Under the pieces are notes generated by a model. It saw only the letters and a program-made list of their open reading frames with translations. It made no database searches and had not been told where the DNA came from. This document shows positions 15,389-24,008 of a stretch of 64,000 bases of DNA, one piece after another (positions within the stretch are counted from its first letter, which is position 1; every line of letters starts with the position of its first letter). The stretch lies in the NCBI GenBank assembly GCA_045578725.1, contig JAZNKS010000041.1, forward strand, positions 1 to 64,000, written 5' to 3'. The DNA comes from Flemingiibacterium sp045578725 (GTDB lineage: Bacteria > Bacillota > Clostridia > Oscillospirales > CAG-272). Position numbers and translations under genes: made by a program.

Positions 15389-16510
15389 TTATAAGAGTCG
15401 GTATTTTTCGGCAAATCCGGTCAGCTGGCGGCGGTCGGAAAAGTCGAGCAGCCGAAGCATCTTGGACAGCCGGTATTTGACGGTGGATTCGGAGATGTTG
15501 GCGGTGAGGGAAATCTGCGCATAGGTTTCGCCGGCGGCCAGTCCCCGAAGGATGGAGCGGTCGATGCCGTCAGAGGCGCGCACAAACAGCTCGCTTTTGA
15601 GCGCTTCCAGAATATCCGGATCGTTGTGGTAGGGCGGCGCATTCAGGCTTCCGGAGGGCGGCGGAACGGTGAGAACGGGCGAAATGCTTCCGGGTTTGTT
15701 TTGGGTGGATTCGCCGACGCGCAGTAAGCATTCCAGCACCGAAACGCTGTGGCGCAGCTGCGGATTGTAGACAAGCTGCTGATGCAGGCGCACTGCCTGG
15801 GCGCCGAGCTCTTTAAGGTCGGTGTACATCCGCGTGATGGTGGGATGAAACCGATCGGCGGCACTCCAGTTTCCAAAGCCGGTGATGCTGATATCATCGG
15901 GAACGCGGATACCGCGCTCCTCCAGATACAGCGTCAGATAGATGGCGAGCAGATCGGAGGTGCAGACCACAGCATCGTAATCGGAAATCCGCGAAAAGAG
16001 CTGACCGGCGCAGTCCGCGATCATGCCGCGCGAATAAATATCACGGGCGGAAAAGACGGCATCGATATCCCGCATACCGGCTGCAAAGCCGGAGAGCTTG
16101 GAAAGATCCCCCACCGTATTGCGGTGAAGCCCGAACAGCGCGATACGCCTGCGGCCCGTGCCGGCGAGATAGCCAACCAGTCCGCGCATGGCTTCCGCGG
16201 TATTGAAGGATACAGAGCTGTATTCGCTCCGGATGCGGTTCTGATAAACGCTGACCAGAACCGGCTCGGTTCCGAGCCGGCAGAGCTTTTCCAGCGTTTC
16301 GTTGATCCAGAGCAGGGAGGAGCCGATAACCAGCACGGGACGGCGTTCGGTATCAAAGGGATCGGAAAAGAGGCTGTCGCTGACACTTCCGTCGGTGACG
16401 GCCGCCAGACTGAGGGACTTTTTCATGGCTTCCTGCACGATGCCGTCCATGATGTCGGTGATCCACAGCGCGTTTGCCGCTACCGGCTCACAGATCAAAT
16501 GAAGATTCAT
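15389..16510 (-). CDS. Regulator: sugar-binding sensor domain plus C-terminal LuxR-type HTH
   Basis: 373 residues. Residues 1-270 resemble the periplasmic-binding-protein fold of LacI-family sensors (RRPVLVIGSSLLW, RRRIALFGLHRN, DAVVCTSDLLAIYLT, DDISITGFGNWSAA). The usual N-terminal LacI HTH is missing. Instead the C-terminus (about 310-373) has a LuxR/GerE-like helix-turn-helix (GLAAGETYAQISLTANISES, TVKYRLSKMLRLL). It lies between the binding lipoprotein and hydrolase genes, 4 nt and 17 nt away, so it very likely controls this operon. Confidence 0.75.
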   Translation of the reverse strand: MNLHLICEPVAANALWITDIMDGIVQEAMKKSLSLAAVTDGSVSDSLFSDPFDTERRPVLVIGSSLLWINETLEKLCRLGTEPVLVSVYQNRIRSEYSSVSFNTAEAMRGLVGYLAGTGRRRIALFGLHRNTVGDLSKLSGFAAGMRDIDAVFSARDIYSRGMIADCAGQLFSRISDYDAVVCTSDLLAIYLTLYLEERGIRVPDDISITGFGNWSAADRFHPTITRMYTDLKELGAQAVRLHQQLVYNPQLRHSVSVLECLLRVGESTQNKPGSISPVLTVPPPSGSLNAPPYHNDPDILEALKSELFVRASDGIDRSILRGLAAGETYAQISLTANISESTVKYRLSKMLRLLDFSDRRQLTGFAEKYRLL

Positions 16511-16513
16511 GAT

Positions 16514-17965
16514 TTATTTCGCGTAATTATCGACGATGGCATCGTATACCTTGCCAAGGGTATCCAGAGCGGTCGGAATGTTGGAGGCGATGAAGGAGGT
16601 GATGTTCTCTTTCTGATAGCCGACGGTATTGCCGATCAGATAGGACATCATGTTGCCGTCGCCGTAGTTCCAGTTGAAGTCATAGACCAGCGAGCCGCGG
16701 ATGATTTCAAACATCTGTTGGGAATAATCGTCACGCAGATACTTGTTGGTATAGACAACATCGTAAAGCTTCGGGGTAACCTCACGCCAGGATTCGGCCG
16801 ACAGGGCTTCCAGGACAACGCCAACAAATTCCGGATCGGACATATCGGCGGGCAGAAGAAGCATCTGCGTGCTGGCGAGGGTGTGGTAATTCTCCTGCTT
16901 TTCGTCAAATTTCGGAAGGGGAACGATACCGAATTCAAAGTCGACATCGCGGAGCAGGGGAAGACGGGTGGTCTGCGTGTGCATCATCATCGCACTTCCC
17001 CCGGCAAAGGCCTCGTAGCACTCGAGCTTGCCGTCCGTGCCGGCGAAGTAGCAGCGATTGTCACCCCAGACGAAATCGTAATACTTTTCGACGATGGTGT
17101 GCATTTTCTGGCTGGACAGATTGTCAAGCGTGGGCCGGCCGTCCTCGCCGATGGAGGCCATGGTCATGCCGTTTGCGTGAATCAGACGGGTCATCGTGGA
17201 GAGGTTGGCGTCGATGGCGAAGGCATGAAGATCGTCCTCGTTGTACAGACCGTCGCTGTTGAGATCCGCGGAAACATCCTTGGTGATCTGGGCAAGATAA
17301 TCCCAGGTCCAGGTACCGTCCAGCACCTTTTCGTAAGGGTATGCCAGCTTGTGATCGTCCATAATGCCCTTGTTGAAGTAGATCGTATCGTAGTAGCTGT
17401 AGATGATATCGCTGGTCATGGTCAGCAGAACGCCTTCCACCTCCAGATTTTCTCTGGCAGACTGGTTCCACCAGGGCTTGTCGAGATTGATGGCATCCAT
17501 CTTGTTGAAGTCATAGAGAAGACCGTCGGAGATGGCGGCGTTGAAGCCGTAGAACATATGGTTGACACAGAGCTGGTACTCCTCATCGCCCGAGAAGACG
17601 GACGTGCGGAAGGCCTCGATCTGCTTGTCGGTATTGCCGCCGGCATCGTACCAGGTGATCCTGCAGTTGAAGCGGTCCTCGACATTAAGCTCACGGCGGT
17701 AAACCGCATCGTCCAGAATGTCACCGGTTTCTTCTTCTATGTTGTAGGGCCACTGAGCGCCAAGCTGCTCGGAGCTGTAGGCGATGTTGAAGACGCGGCC
17801 GCCGAAGTTGTAGCTGCCGAGATCGTCCGTAACCTCGGTTTCGGGCACTTCGGTGGTGGTGTCATCCACCACGCTGGTCGTATCGGACGATGAGGAGCCG
17901 CAGGAAGCAAGCAGGGAGAGAAGGAGTGCGGGGGTAAGAATCTGTGCGAAAAGTCGCTTTTTCAT
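16514..17965 (-). CDS. ABC transporter substrate-binding lipoprotein (family 1-like)
   Basis: 483 residues. An N-terminal lipoprotein signal (MKKRLFAQILTPALLLSLLASC) has the lipobox LLAS-C, then a Ser/Thr-rich linker. The body has extracellular sugar-binding-protein features (WDYLAQITKDVSADLN, FAGGSAMMMHTQ). ATG at 17965 follows GAGGTG; the GTG at 17974 overlaps that box. It should capture oligosaccharides outside the membrane. No permease or ATPase genes are nearby. The protein resembles the binding protein at 58756-60240 in length and layout. Confidence 0.85.
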   Translation of the reverse strand: MKKRLFAQILTPALLLSLLASCGSSSSDTTSVVDDTTTEVPETEVTDDLGSYNFGGRVFNIAYSSEQLGAQWPYNIEEETGDILDDAVYRRELNVEDRFNCRITWYDAGGNTDKQIEAFRTSVFSGDEEYQLCVNHMFYGFNAAISDGLLYDFNKMDAINLDKPWWNQSARENLEVEGVLLTMTSDIIYSYYDTIYFNKGIMDDHKLAYPYEKVLDGTWTWDYLAQITKDVSADLNSDGLYNEDDLHAFAIDANLSTMTRLIHANGMTMASIGEDGRPTLDNLSSQKMHTIVEKYYDFVWGDNRCYFAGTDGKLECYEAFAGGSAMMMHTQTTRLPLLRDVDFEFGIVPLPKFDEKQENYHTLASTQMLLLPADMSDPEFVGVVLEALSAESWREVTPKLYDVVYTNKYLRDDYSQQMFEIIRGSLVYDFNWNYGDGNMMSYLIGNTVGYQKENITSFIASNIPTALDTLGKVYDAIVDNYAK

Positions 17966-18009
17966 GATATTCACCTCATATGTAAGTATCGGGATAAATT
18001 TTCGATTCT

Positions 18010-18039
18010 ATTATAACACATCCGGCATCGCCCGTGCAA
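18010..18039 (-). promoter_or_regulatory. Promoter of the binding protein/regulator/hydrolase operon
   Basis: Minus strand TTGCAC-N18-TATAAT upstream of the lipoprotein gene. Confidence 0.65.
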
Positions 18040-18086
18040 GACAAAAATTCGGTCGGTTGAATCGGGATTATTTTGTACTTTATGAA

Positions 18087-18120
18087 AAGGAACTGCTGCA
18101 TTTCGATGCAACAGTTCCTT
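18087..18120 (-). terminator. Terminator after the WbsX gene
   Basis: 15-bp stem (AAGGAACTGCTGCAT with its near-perfect complement) six bases after the stop; TTCCTTTT follows on the minus strand. Confidence 0.7.
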
Positions 18121-18126
18121 CTTTCG

Positions 18127-19251
18127 TTATTCTTCCTCCCCGCCGCAAAAGACATCCCGGACGGCCTCCAGGTAACCGTAGCCGTTGATGTTGTCGGGCT
18201 GGAGATAGCTGGTTTCCGTCCACTCGTTCCAGCTGTTGATTACAACGAGAGGGGAGGGGAGCGGGTGGGAATCTGCATAGGCTTTGGCCTGCAGAAGCGC
18301 CTTTTTGATATTCTCCGGCGTGTTGTTTTTCATGATGTGCGGGCGGAAGCTGCGATAGCGGGGATTGTTGTCCCAGCCGAGCGATACCTGCGGAAAATAC
18401 AGGCGGCCGGCGGCATCCATTTCATCATAGCCCGCCTGGTGGAGGCGGATCATCCGGGTATAGTCACAGCTTCGCTCCGACTGCTTTCCCATGTTATAAT
18501 GCGAAACGCTGTCAAAGCCGAGCAGGGTATAGAGATCGCCCGCTCTGCCGCCATAGCGGCCGTCATAGTCGAAGCCTTCAAAGGCGTTGTACACGGCCTG
18601 CAGATGGAGCCCGGGGAAGCCGGCCCGTTTGACCTCCCCGCGGAATTCATCCAGAGCGGCACGCGCCCCGTCGCTTCCGCCGAAGCTTTTCAGGAGCGTG
18701 GTAACCGAATAGATCATGAAGACGGGCTCGCCGTTGATCTTATAGTAGGACGGATGCGTGAAATATTTTTCGATCCAGCGGCCGATCAGCTTGCGGAAGA
18801 TCGCCGGTGTCACATCGGCGCGCCAGATGACATCCTTTGGAAGGGAATCCGACAGCTCAATGTTCCACATCTGGGAAGCATTGTGATTGGCCCACATGAG
18901 ATAGAACCTGACCAGATCGTTGTTTCTCGCCTTGAGATAGCCGTCGTTGAGGCAATTCTCCAGAAACGGACGGTCATCGTACCAGTACCAGTCATAGATG
19001 AAGACATTGACTCCGTGCTCATGGGCGCAGGCGATCTCCATCTCCATGACGCGGGGATCCGCCTCGTTAACATAGCCCCATAGCGGCTTGCGGTCCCAGA
19101 CATAATCGCCCGGCTTGTTTATGCCGTTCTTTTTGGCATTGCGGACGGTCTGCCATTCGCCGTCCCCTTCGTTCCAGAACAGTCTTGCACGCGGCTCATC
19201 GCCGGTAAAGGCCGGCCAGACATATGCGGCCACATCGTATTTCTGCTTCAT
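18127..19251 (-). CDS. WbsX/GH99-like glycan-active protein
   Basis: 374 residues matching the Glyco_tran_WbsX (GH99-like) family: opening DVAAYVWPAFT, GVNVFIYDWYWYDDRPFLEN (key YDWYWYDD), YLMWANHN, PVFMIYSV, VVINSWNEWTE with the family's final Glu. The related GH99 proteins are endo-mannosidases and some members act in O-antigen loci, so hydrolase and transferase roles are both possible. The start MKQKYDV follows AAAGGCGG; an upstream start at 19281 lies within the -10 box. Single-gene transcript with its own promoter and terminator. Confidence 0.8.
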   Translation of the reverse strand: MKQKYDVAAYVWPAFTGDEPRARLFWNEGDGEWQTVRNAKKNGINKPGDYVWDRKPLWGYVNEADPRVMEMEIACAHEHGVNVFIYDWYWYDDRPFLENCLNDGYLKARNNDLVRFYLMWANHNASQMWNIELSDSLPKDVIWRADVTPAIFRKLIGRWIEKYFTHPSYYKINGEPVFMIYSVTTLLKSFGGSDGARAALDEFRGEVKRAGFPGLHLQAVYNAFEGFDYDGRYGGRAGDLYTLLGFDSVSHYNMGKQSERSCDYTRMIRLHQAGYDEMDAAGRLYFPQVSLGWDNNPRYRSFRPHIMKNNTPENIKKALLQAKAYADSHPLPSPLVVINSWNEWTETSYLQPDNINGYGYLEAVRDVFCGGEEE

Positions 19252-19280
19252 AATCGTTCCGCCTTTCGTTTGTTGGAGCA

Positions 19281-19309
19281 ATTATACCACAAAAAACGGC
19301 GGAATGCAA
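19281..19309 (-). promoter_or_regulatory. Promoter of the WbsX gene
   Basis: Minus strand TTGCAT-N17-TATAAT, 30 nt before the start codon. Confidence 0.72.
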
Positions 19310-19354
19310 GATTGGGGCAGCGATTGGTTCGCTTTTGACAAAAGAAAGTTTGCT

Positions 19355-20638
19355 TCATACTTCTTCCAGAATCAGCACCCAGTCGCAGCCCTTGCCCTGC
19401 GAGGGCGGGACGAGGGCGGTTTGACCGGCGGCGGGGAGGATGGCAAAGATTTCGCTGTTTCCCGTGCGGGGATCGAACCAGGAGGCGCGGAGCTTATCGG
19501 AGCCGGTGAAGGCGGAGAGGTTCACCGTGATCGGCAGGCCGAGCGGGGTATAGAGATACCCGTATCCGTCGCCGCGGCCGGCCGCGATATGACCCATGCC
19601 CGGATAATTTGACCCGATCAGCTCCGGCGCGTGCCGGAAGGAGAAGTAATCGTGACGCTTTCGGAGCGTGCGGATATGGTGAATCTGCTCGGCACCGGGA
19701 TGGGTGAGCGCTTCCTCCCAGGTGTACGGGAAATAGGCGGAGGGCTCCTTTGTCATGCTCCAGATGCAGTGGTTGCCGTAGGTGTGGCCGCATACGCCTG
19801 TCATCAGATTCCAGTACGCATTCTGGCGGACATCGTCGGCGTTCCAGTAATAGCCGATTTTATCGTTGAAGCAGGCCGGATGATCCTCATAGCGCGGCTC
19901 GGAATCCATGTACGGCTTATCGGAGGCGGATGCCATGGAAAGCATGACCCGGTCGGATTCATAGCAGAGCTCGATGCCGTGCCCGGTCTGGGAGGTATGA
20001 AAATCGATGGTATCCGGATCGCCGGCGGTTTCAAGGGAGGTGCGGCAGCCCGGCGGATGGAAGGTGATGAGATGATTCGGATCGGCCGAACGGATGCCCT
20101 CGGCCATTGCCCCGACAATCCGCTTATGGCATTCCTCCAGCGGACGGTCGCCGCCCAGCATCCAGATGATATTCTCCCGTTTTGCATAGCGTTCGCCGAT
20201 CCATCTGCCATAGACAGATGCATTTTCTTCGGTGAAGACCTCCGGCCCCTTGCCCCAGTGCAGGCAGTTGAATTTGTCGCCCCAGGTGGGAAGCAGGGTG
20301 ATAAACAGCCCGCATTCGCAGGCGGTATCGACGGCGAAGTCCACGTGATCCCAATAGGAATCATCGCCCTCAAGATCCGGCCGGGTCGGATCGGGTTTTC
20401 CGTCGGTGAAGAGAAAGGGCAGGCGGCCGTATGCATTCGGCACGGTCAGGCCCTCGAATTCGGCCAGCGCCACGCCCTGTACGGCGGTGAAGCCCTGACG
20501 GGCACGCTCGGCAAAATAATGCCGCATCTCCTCCCGGTTCAGCCGGTGGAAGATCTCCCATGCCGTATCGGCAAGATAAAAGAAGGGCTCGCCCCCGTCC
20601 CATGCCAGATACCGGCCTTTGACTGTAAGCTTTTTCAT
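19355..20638 (-). CDS. DUF4038 glycoside hydrolase (GH140/apiosidase-like)
   Basis: 427 residues, no signal peptide. The DUF4038 TIM-barrel is recognisable from PFFYLADTAWEIFHRLNREE, VQGVALAEFEGL, IIWMLGGDRP and MDSEPRYED (likely catalytic Asp and Glu). A short C-terminal domain follows (LRASWFDPRTG), typical of the family's putative collagen-binding/DUF5060-like end. GH140 members remove apiose from rhamnogalacturonan II; the real substrate here is unknown. It is transcribed alone from a promoter at 20704. Confidence 0.82.
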   Translation of the reverse strand: MKKLTVKGRYLAWDGGEPFFYLADTAWEIFHRLNREEMRHYFAERARQGFTAVQGVALAEFEGLTVPNAYGRLPFLFTDGKPDPTRPDLEGDDSYWDHVDFAVDTACECGLFITLLPTWGDKFNCLHWGKGPEVFTEENASVYGRWIGERYAKRENIIWMLGGDRPLEECHKRIVGAMAEGIRSADPNHLITFHPPGCRTSLETAGDPDTIDFHTSQTGHGIELCYESDRVMLSMASASDKPYMDSEPRYEDHPACFNDKIGYYWNADDVRQNAYWNLMTGVCGHTYGNHCIWSMTKEPSAYFPYTWEEALTHPGAEQIHHIRTLRKRHDYFSFRHAPELIGSNYPGMGHIAAGRGDGYGYLYTPLGLPITVNLSAFTGSDKLRASWFDPRTGNSEIFAILPAAGQTALVPPSQGKGCDWVLILEEV

Positions 20639-20703
20639 GTTTGTAACCGGAGCTTGTGAAAAGCTGTCCTTTCAGAAAATCCGCGCGCGGCGGTTGGTAT
20701 TTT

Positions 20704-20732
20704 CAGTATACCATACCGCCGCGCGTTTTGCA
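20704..20732 (-). promoter_or_regulatory. Promoter of the DUF4038 hydrolase gene
   Basis: Minus strand TTGCAA-N17-TATACT, 66 nt before the start codon. Confidence 0.7.
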
Positions 20733-20756
20733 AGGGATATTTGAAAATTGTCGCAG

Positions 20757-21677
20757 TCAGCGGGGAAGCTCGGCCGCATCCAGCTCGATCTGATAGAATT
20801 TGCCGGCCTGCGTGTTGACAAGCAGCTTCCCGTCATAGAAATCGATGCACTCCAGCTCCTCGCCGCCGAAGATGGAAGCTGAGAGATCAAGCCGCAGGAC
20901 AATCTCCCGCTTTTCAAGATCGAAGACCCGGATGCGGTCCGGATAGGTTTCGGTGCCAAGGCCGAAGGTGTACCAGATTTTGTTGTCCTTCAGCACGCCG
21001 CCCTGCGTAAAGAAGGTGTCGAAGGGAAAGAGGGTCTGATCGACGATGTCCGAGGGATGGAGAACCACCGTTTCGCCCTTTTCCTTTCTTTCGGGCAGGC
21101 GGAATTTCGTGATGATGTAGCGGTTCTCATCGAATTTGTCGATAAAGGCGGTGGTGGTGCGGAAGCGGGCCGAGAGGGTATAGTACCAGCCGCCCTCGGT
21201 ATCGGCAAAATGGGCGAACCAGCCCCATCCGGGCGTTTCCCAGGGCGTTGCCCCGATGCCCTCGTCGTTGTAGACGATCGTCTGCACGCATTCGGAGGTA
21301 AAGCCGTCCGGGGTGCGCAGGATCCGCTCGACGGTGCACCGGCCGATAAATCCCAGCGCGTCCTGCTCGCCGGAATTGCCGGCCGTGACATAAAGAAGCG
21401 GGAATTCATCGCCGGGGGCATAAAAAGCCTTGCCGAACATTCCCTGATTGGCGTGATTGGCATAGCGCTTGTCCGGCTCGTTGTCGGCAAAGGATCCGAA
21501 CTTGAAGACGGCGATCGGCTCGGGCGCGCGTGTTTTCAGATCAAAGGCGGCGACAAGGCCGCTGTGGAAATACTGGAAGGCGGTATCGCCGTGGACGGCG
21601 AAGCCCTGATAGCTTTTTTTCTGCCCCAGCACCGCTTCGCTGGGATTGGTGAGGGTCATGTATTCGGTTACTTTCAT
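20757..21677 (-). CDS. Beta-propeller-like protein of unknown function
   Basis: 306 residues, no signal peptide. Strand-rich with recurring propeller-like blades (AVHGDTAFQYFHSGLVAAFD, DNKIWYTFGLGT, RIRVFDLEKREIVLRLDL, DFYDGKLLVNTQAGKFYQIE). I cannot name the family. The gene overlaps the stop of the FAD oxidoreductase gene by 4 nt, so the two are co-translated and probably act together, perhaps in sugar-acid or polyol oxidation. Confidence 0.6.
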   Translation of the reverse strand: MKVTEYMTLTNPSEAVLGQKKSYQGFAVHGDTAFQYFHSGLVAAFDLKTRAPEPIAVFKFGSFADNEPDKRYANHANQGMFGKAFYAPGDEFPLLYVTAGNSGEQDALGFIGRCTVERILRTPDGFTSECVQTIVYNDEGIGATPWETPGWGWFAHFADTEGGWYYTLSARFRTTTAFIDKFDENRYIITKFRLPERKEKGETVVLHPSDIVDQTLFPFDTFFTQGGVLKDNKIWYTFGLGTETYPDRIRVFDLEKREIVLRLDLSASIFGGEELECIDFYDGKLLVNTQAGKFYQIELDAAELPR

Positions 21678-23017
21678 CCGAGATAGCCTCCTCGTTTAAG
21701 AATTTCATTCTGAATCTCCGTCACCGGAATCGCGGGGACGGTTTTTTTGCGGATGGCGGCCAGCGCGGCACAGATGCCGGCCGCCTCGCCCATGGCAAAG
21801 CAGGGCGGCATAACCCGGACAGCGGAAAAGGCGAGAGAATCGGCGGACAGACACTTTCCGGCGGCCAGAAGGTTGTCGAGATCGCGGGAGATCAGCGCTC
21901 CCATCGGAATCGAATAGCGGCTTCCGGTGTATGCCCGGTAGGTGTTACCGACCTTTTGGTGAACATCGATGGAATTGGCACAGACGGCGATCCGGTCATC
22001 AAACATCCGCCCGCCGAGCAGATCGCCCGCACAGAAGAGGGTCCGGCCCATCATCCGGCGGGATTCGCGGATGCCAAGGCAGGAGGCGGTGGAAACAAGA
22101 CGGATGTTTTTCAGCGGCGGGACCGCTTTTCGCAGAAAGGCGACGATTTTCACGATCTGCTCTCTCTGCAGAATCTCGGCCATCGTGACCTCGGCGGCAT
22201 CCAGCTCGTCAAAATCCTCATCGTGCTGGGCCATGTTGACCGTCCAGCTGTCATCGGGATTTTTGAAAATGCGGAGCTTGGAGGTTCCGCAGGGAAAGCT
22301 GCCGTCTTGCCTGCCGGCTTCGATTTCATCCATGAAATTCCGGCTGCGGGCATCGGTGTGCTCACTCATATAGGCATCCAGTGCCGCTTCGTCCACGTTG
22401 TCGATCCGGAAGAAGAGGCTTGCGGTCTGGACAAAACCGTTTTCATCGCCGCGGAAGACGGAGGCCCCGGCCTTGTGGGCGAGGACGGCGCTTCCGGTGC
22501 AGTCGATGAAGGTGTGTCCTTCAATCCGGGTGAAGGCTTCACCGTCGGCAGTATAGACAGCGGCAATCTTCCGGTCCTTCACTTCGGCACCGACAAGCAG
22601 GGTATGGCAGAGAAGACGCACCCCGGCTTCCCGGCACAGACGGTCAGCGGTGCGCTTGAAGCACTCCGGCTCGAAGGGGGTGACACCGATGTGCCCGGCT
22701 GTACGGTAGCCGCTGCGGGAATCGCCGCCCGGACAATCGCGCCACGGGATTGCGCCGCCGTCGGCGATCATTCTTTCACAGAATTCTTCAAAGAAACCGC
22801 GGATCAGCGGAATGTGTCCGTCCGGATCCAGACAGCTCATGAACGGGCCGACAAGACCGGCGGTAGCGGTGCCGCCGAGGTACGGGCCGGCCTCGATGAG
22901 AAGGGTATCGGCGCCGCTCCGTGCGGCCGAAACGGCGGCCGCAATCCCGGCCACACCTCCTCCGGCGATCACAACGTCGGCCTTCAGCGATTTTTGAATT
23001 TCAAACGGTATCTGCAT
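21674..23017 (-). CDS. FAD-dependent oxidoreductase (FAD_oxidored family)
   Basis: 447 residues. The N-terminal dinucleotide-binding motif is VVIAGGGVAGIAAAVSAARS, followed by GGTATAGLVGPFMS, which is typical of the PF12831 flavoproteins. FIDCTGSAVLAHKAGA is the second FAD-contact motif, and ALISRDLDNLLAAGKCLSAD and MGEAAGICAALA complete the fold. Members are often encoded in carbohydrate loci, with unknown substrates. It shares overlapping divergent promoters with the AraC regulator gene, which may control it. Confidence 0.85.
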   Translation of the reverse strand: MQIPFEIQKSLKADVVIAGGGVAGIAAAVSAARSGADTLLIEAGPYLGGTATAGLVGPFMSCLDPDGHIPLIRGFFEEFCERMIADGGAIPWRDCPGGDSRSGYRTAGHIGVTPFEPECFKRTADRLCREAGVRLLCHTLLVGAEVKDRKIAAVYTADGEAFTRIEGHTFIDCTGSAVLAHKAGASVFRGDENGFVQTASLFFRIDNVDEAALDAYMSEHTDARSRNFMDEIEAGRQDGSFPCGTSKLRIFKNPDDSWTVNMAQHDEDFDELDAAEVTMAEILQREQIVKIVAFLRKAVPPLKNIRLVSTASCLGIRESRRMMGRTLFCAGDLLGGRMFDDRIAVCANSIDVHQKVGNTYRAYTGSRYSIPMGALISRDLDNLLAAGKCLSADSLAFSAVRVMPPCFAMGEAAGICAALAAIRKKTVPAIPVTEIQNEILKRGGYLG

Positions 23018-23053
23018 GAAAACAGGAAATCCTTTCGATGCGTGTTTTTCTTA

Positions 23054-23082
23054 ATTATACAACTTGATCTTTACAAATGCAA
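23054..23082 (-). promoter_or_regulatory. Promoter of the FAD oxidoreductase operon
   Basis: Minus strand TTGCAT-N17-TATAAT. Its -35 region overlaps the promoter of the divergent araC-type gene, so the two may exclude each other. Confidence 0.75.
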
Positions 23083-23098
23083 TCGGATATGATAAAAT
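23070..23098 (+). promoter_or_regulatory. Promoter of the AraC-type regulator
   Basis: TTTACA-N17-TAAAAT, face to face with the minus-strand promoter at 23054-23082. Confidence 0.65.
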
Positions 23099-23131
23099 AT
23101 TATTTATAAAATCGAGCAACACGGAGGTCTT

Positions 23132-23908
23132 ATGGAAGCACCGTTTATTCTGATTGAAGGCAAGGTGACCCGCCGGGAAAAATTCGATATTTCCGACGGC
23201 GTTCACCCGACCTGCGCTCTTTTATACATCAAGGAAGGCTCCTTTTCGCTGAATCTCGGTGGCCGGCCCCAGACGGTTTCGGCCGGGGATACCGTTCTGT
23301 TCAATGACAGCGAAAGCTTCAGCCGCCGGGTGATGGATCCGATTGTCTTTGTATACATCAAATTCCGGATCAACGAAAAATGTCCCTTCGCCCTGCCGCT
23401 TCCCACCGGCAAGGTGGAGTTTGCCGACAAGGCCCGTTTTTTATCCTCGATCAGCCAATATGAGGCGATTCTTGACTGCACCGACCGGCCGATGGTCTAT
23501 TACAAGCGGCATTTGTTGGAGGACATCCTCTTTCAGCTCTATCTTGCCGCCCGTCCCACGGCGGAGCGGGAGGGCGTGATGTCACAGGATGAGCGGATCC
23601 GGGCGGCGGTGGATTATATTCACCGTAATCTGTCCGGGCCGATCCGGATTGATTCCATCTGTCGGGCGGTTGGAACCAATCCCTCCACGCTGAACTGGCA
23701 TTTCCGGCGGGAGTTCGGACGCCCGGTCGGCGACTTTGTTAACGCGGAGCGGATGCGGCTGGCCAAGCGGCTGCTGCTGGGCACAAATTTTACGGTGGGC
23801 GAGATCGCATCAAGGTGCGGATTCGAGAATGTTTATTATTTTTCGACCGCCTTCCGGAATGCCTGCGGGATGCCGCCCACCGCATGGCGGAAGGAATACG
23901 GGATCTGA
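23132..23908 (+). CDS. AraC-family transcriptional regulator
   Basis: 258 residues. The N-terminal half is a cupin-like ligand domain (LGGRPQTVSAGDTVLFND). The C-terminal ~100 residues hold the double HTH of AraC proteins: IRIDSICRAVGTNPSTLNWHF (key SICRAVG) and TVGEIASRCGFENVYYFSTAF (key EIASRCGF, YFSTAFR). It starts behind GGAGG. Divergent orientation to the FAD oxidoreductase operon suggests it is its regulator. Confidence 0.88.
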   Translation: MEAPFILIEGKVTRREKFDISDGVHPTCALLYIKEGSFSLNLGGRPQTVSAGDTVLFNDSESFSRRVMDPIVFVYIKFRINEKCPFALPLPTGKVEFADKARFLSSISQYEAILDCTDRPMVYYKRHLLEDILFQLYLAARPTAEREGVMSQDERIRAAVDYIHRNLSGPIRIDSICRAVGTNPSTLNWHFRREFGRPVGDFVNAERMRLAKRLLLGTNFTVGEIASRCGFENVYYFSTAFRNACGMPPTAWRKEYGI

Positions 23909-23928
23909 AGAACTTTTGCTGGCCTGTG

Positions 23929-23957
23929 TTGACATTCCACGGCAAGTGTGCTATAAT
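23929..23957 (+). promoter_or_regulatory. Perfect consensus promoter of the pilus-like operon
   Basis: TTGACA-N17-TATAAT, about 50 nt before the transglutaminase-like gene. Confidence 0.85.
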
Positions 23958-24008
23958 GGACATATGTGAAAACAAGCCGGAAAAATGCCGGTTTTTAAGG
24001 AATAAACG

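Noticed and set aside
13431..15524. 697-codon plus-strand open frame over the GH106-like gene
   Set aside because: It is a shadow of the hydrolase on the minus strand, which has conserved TIM-barrel motifs and an operon context.
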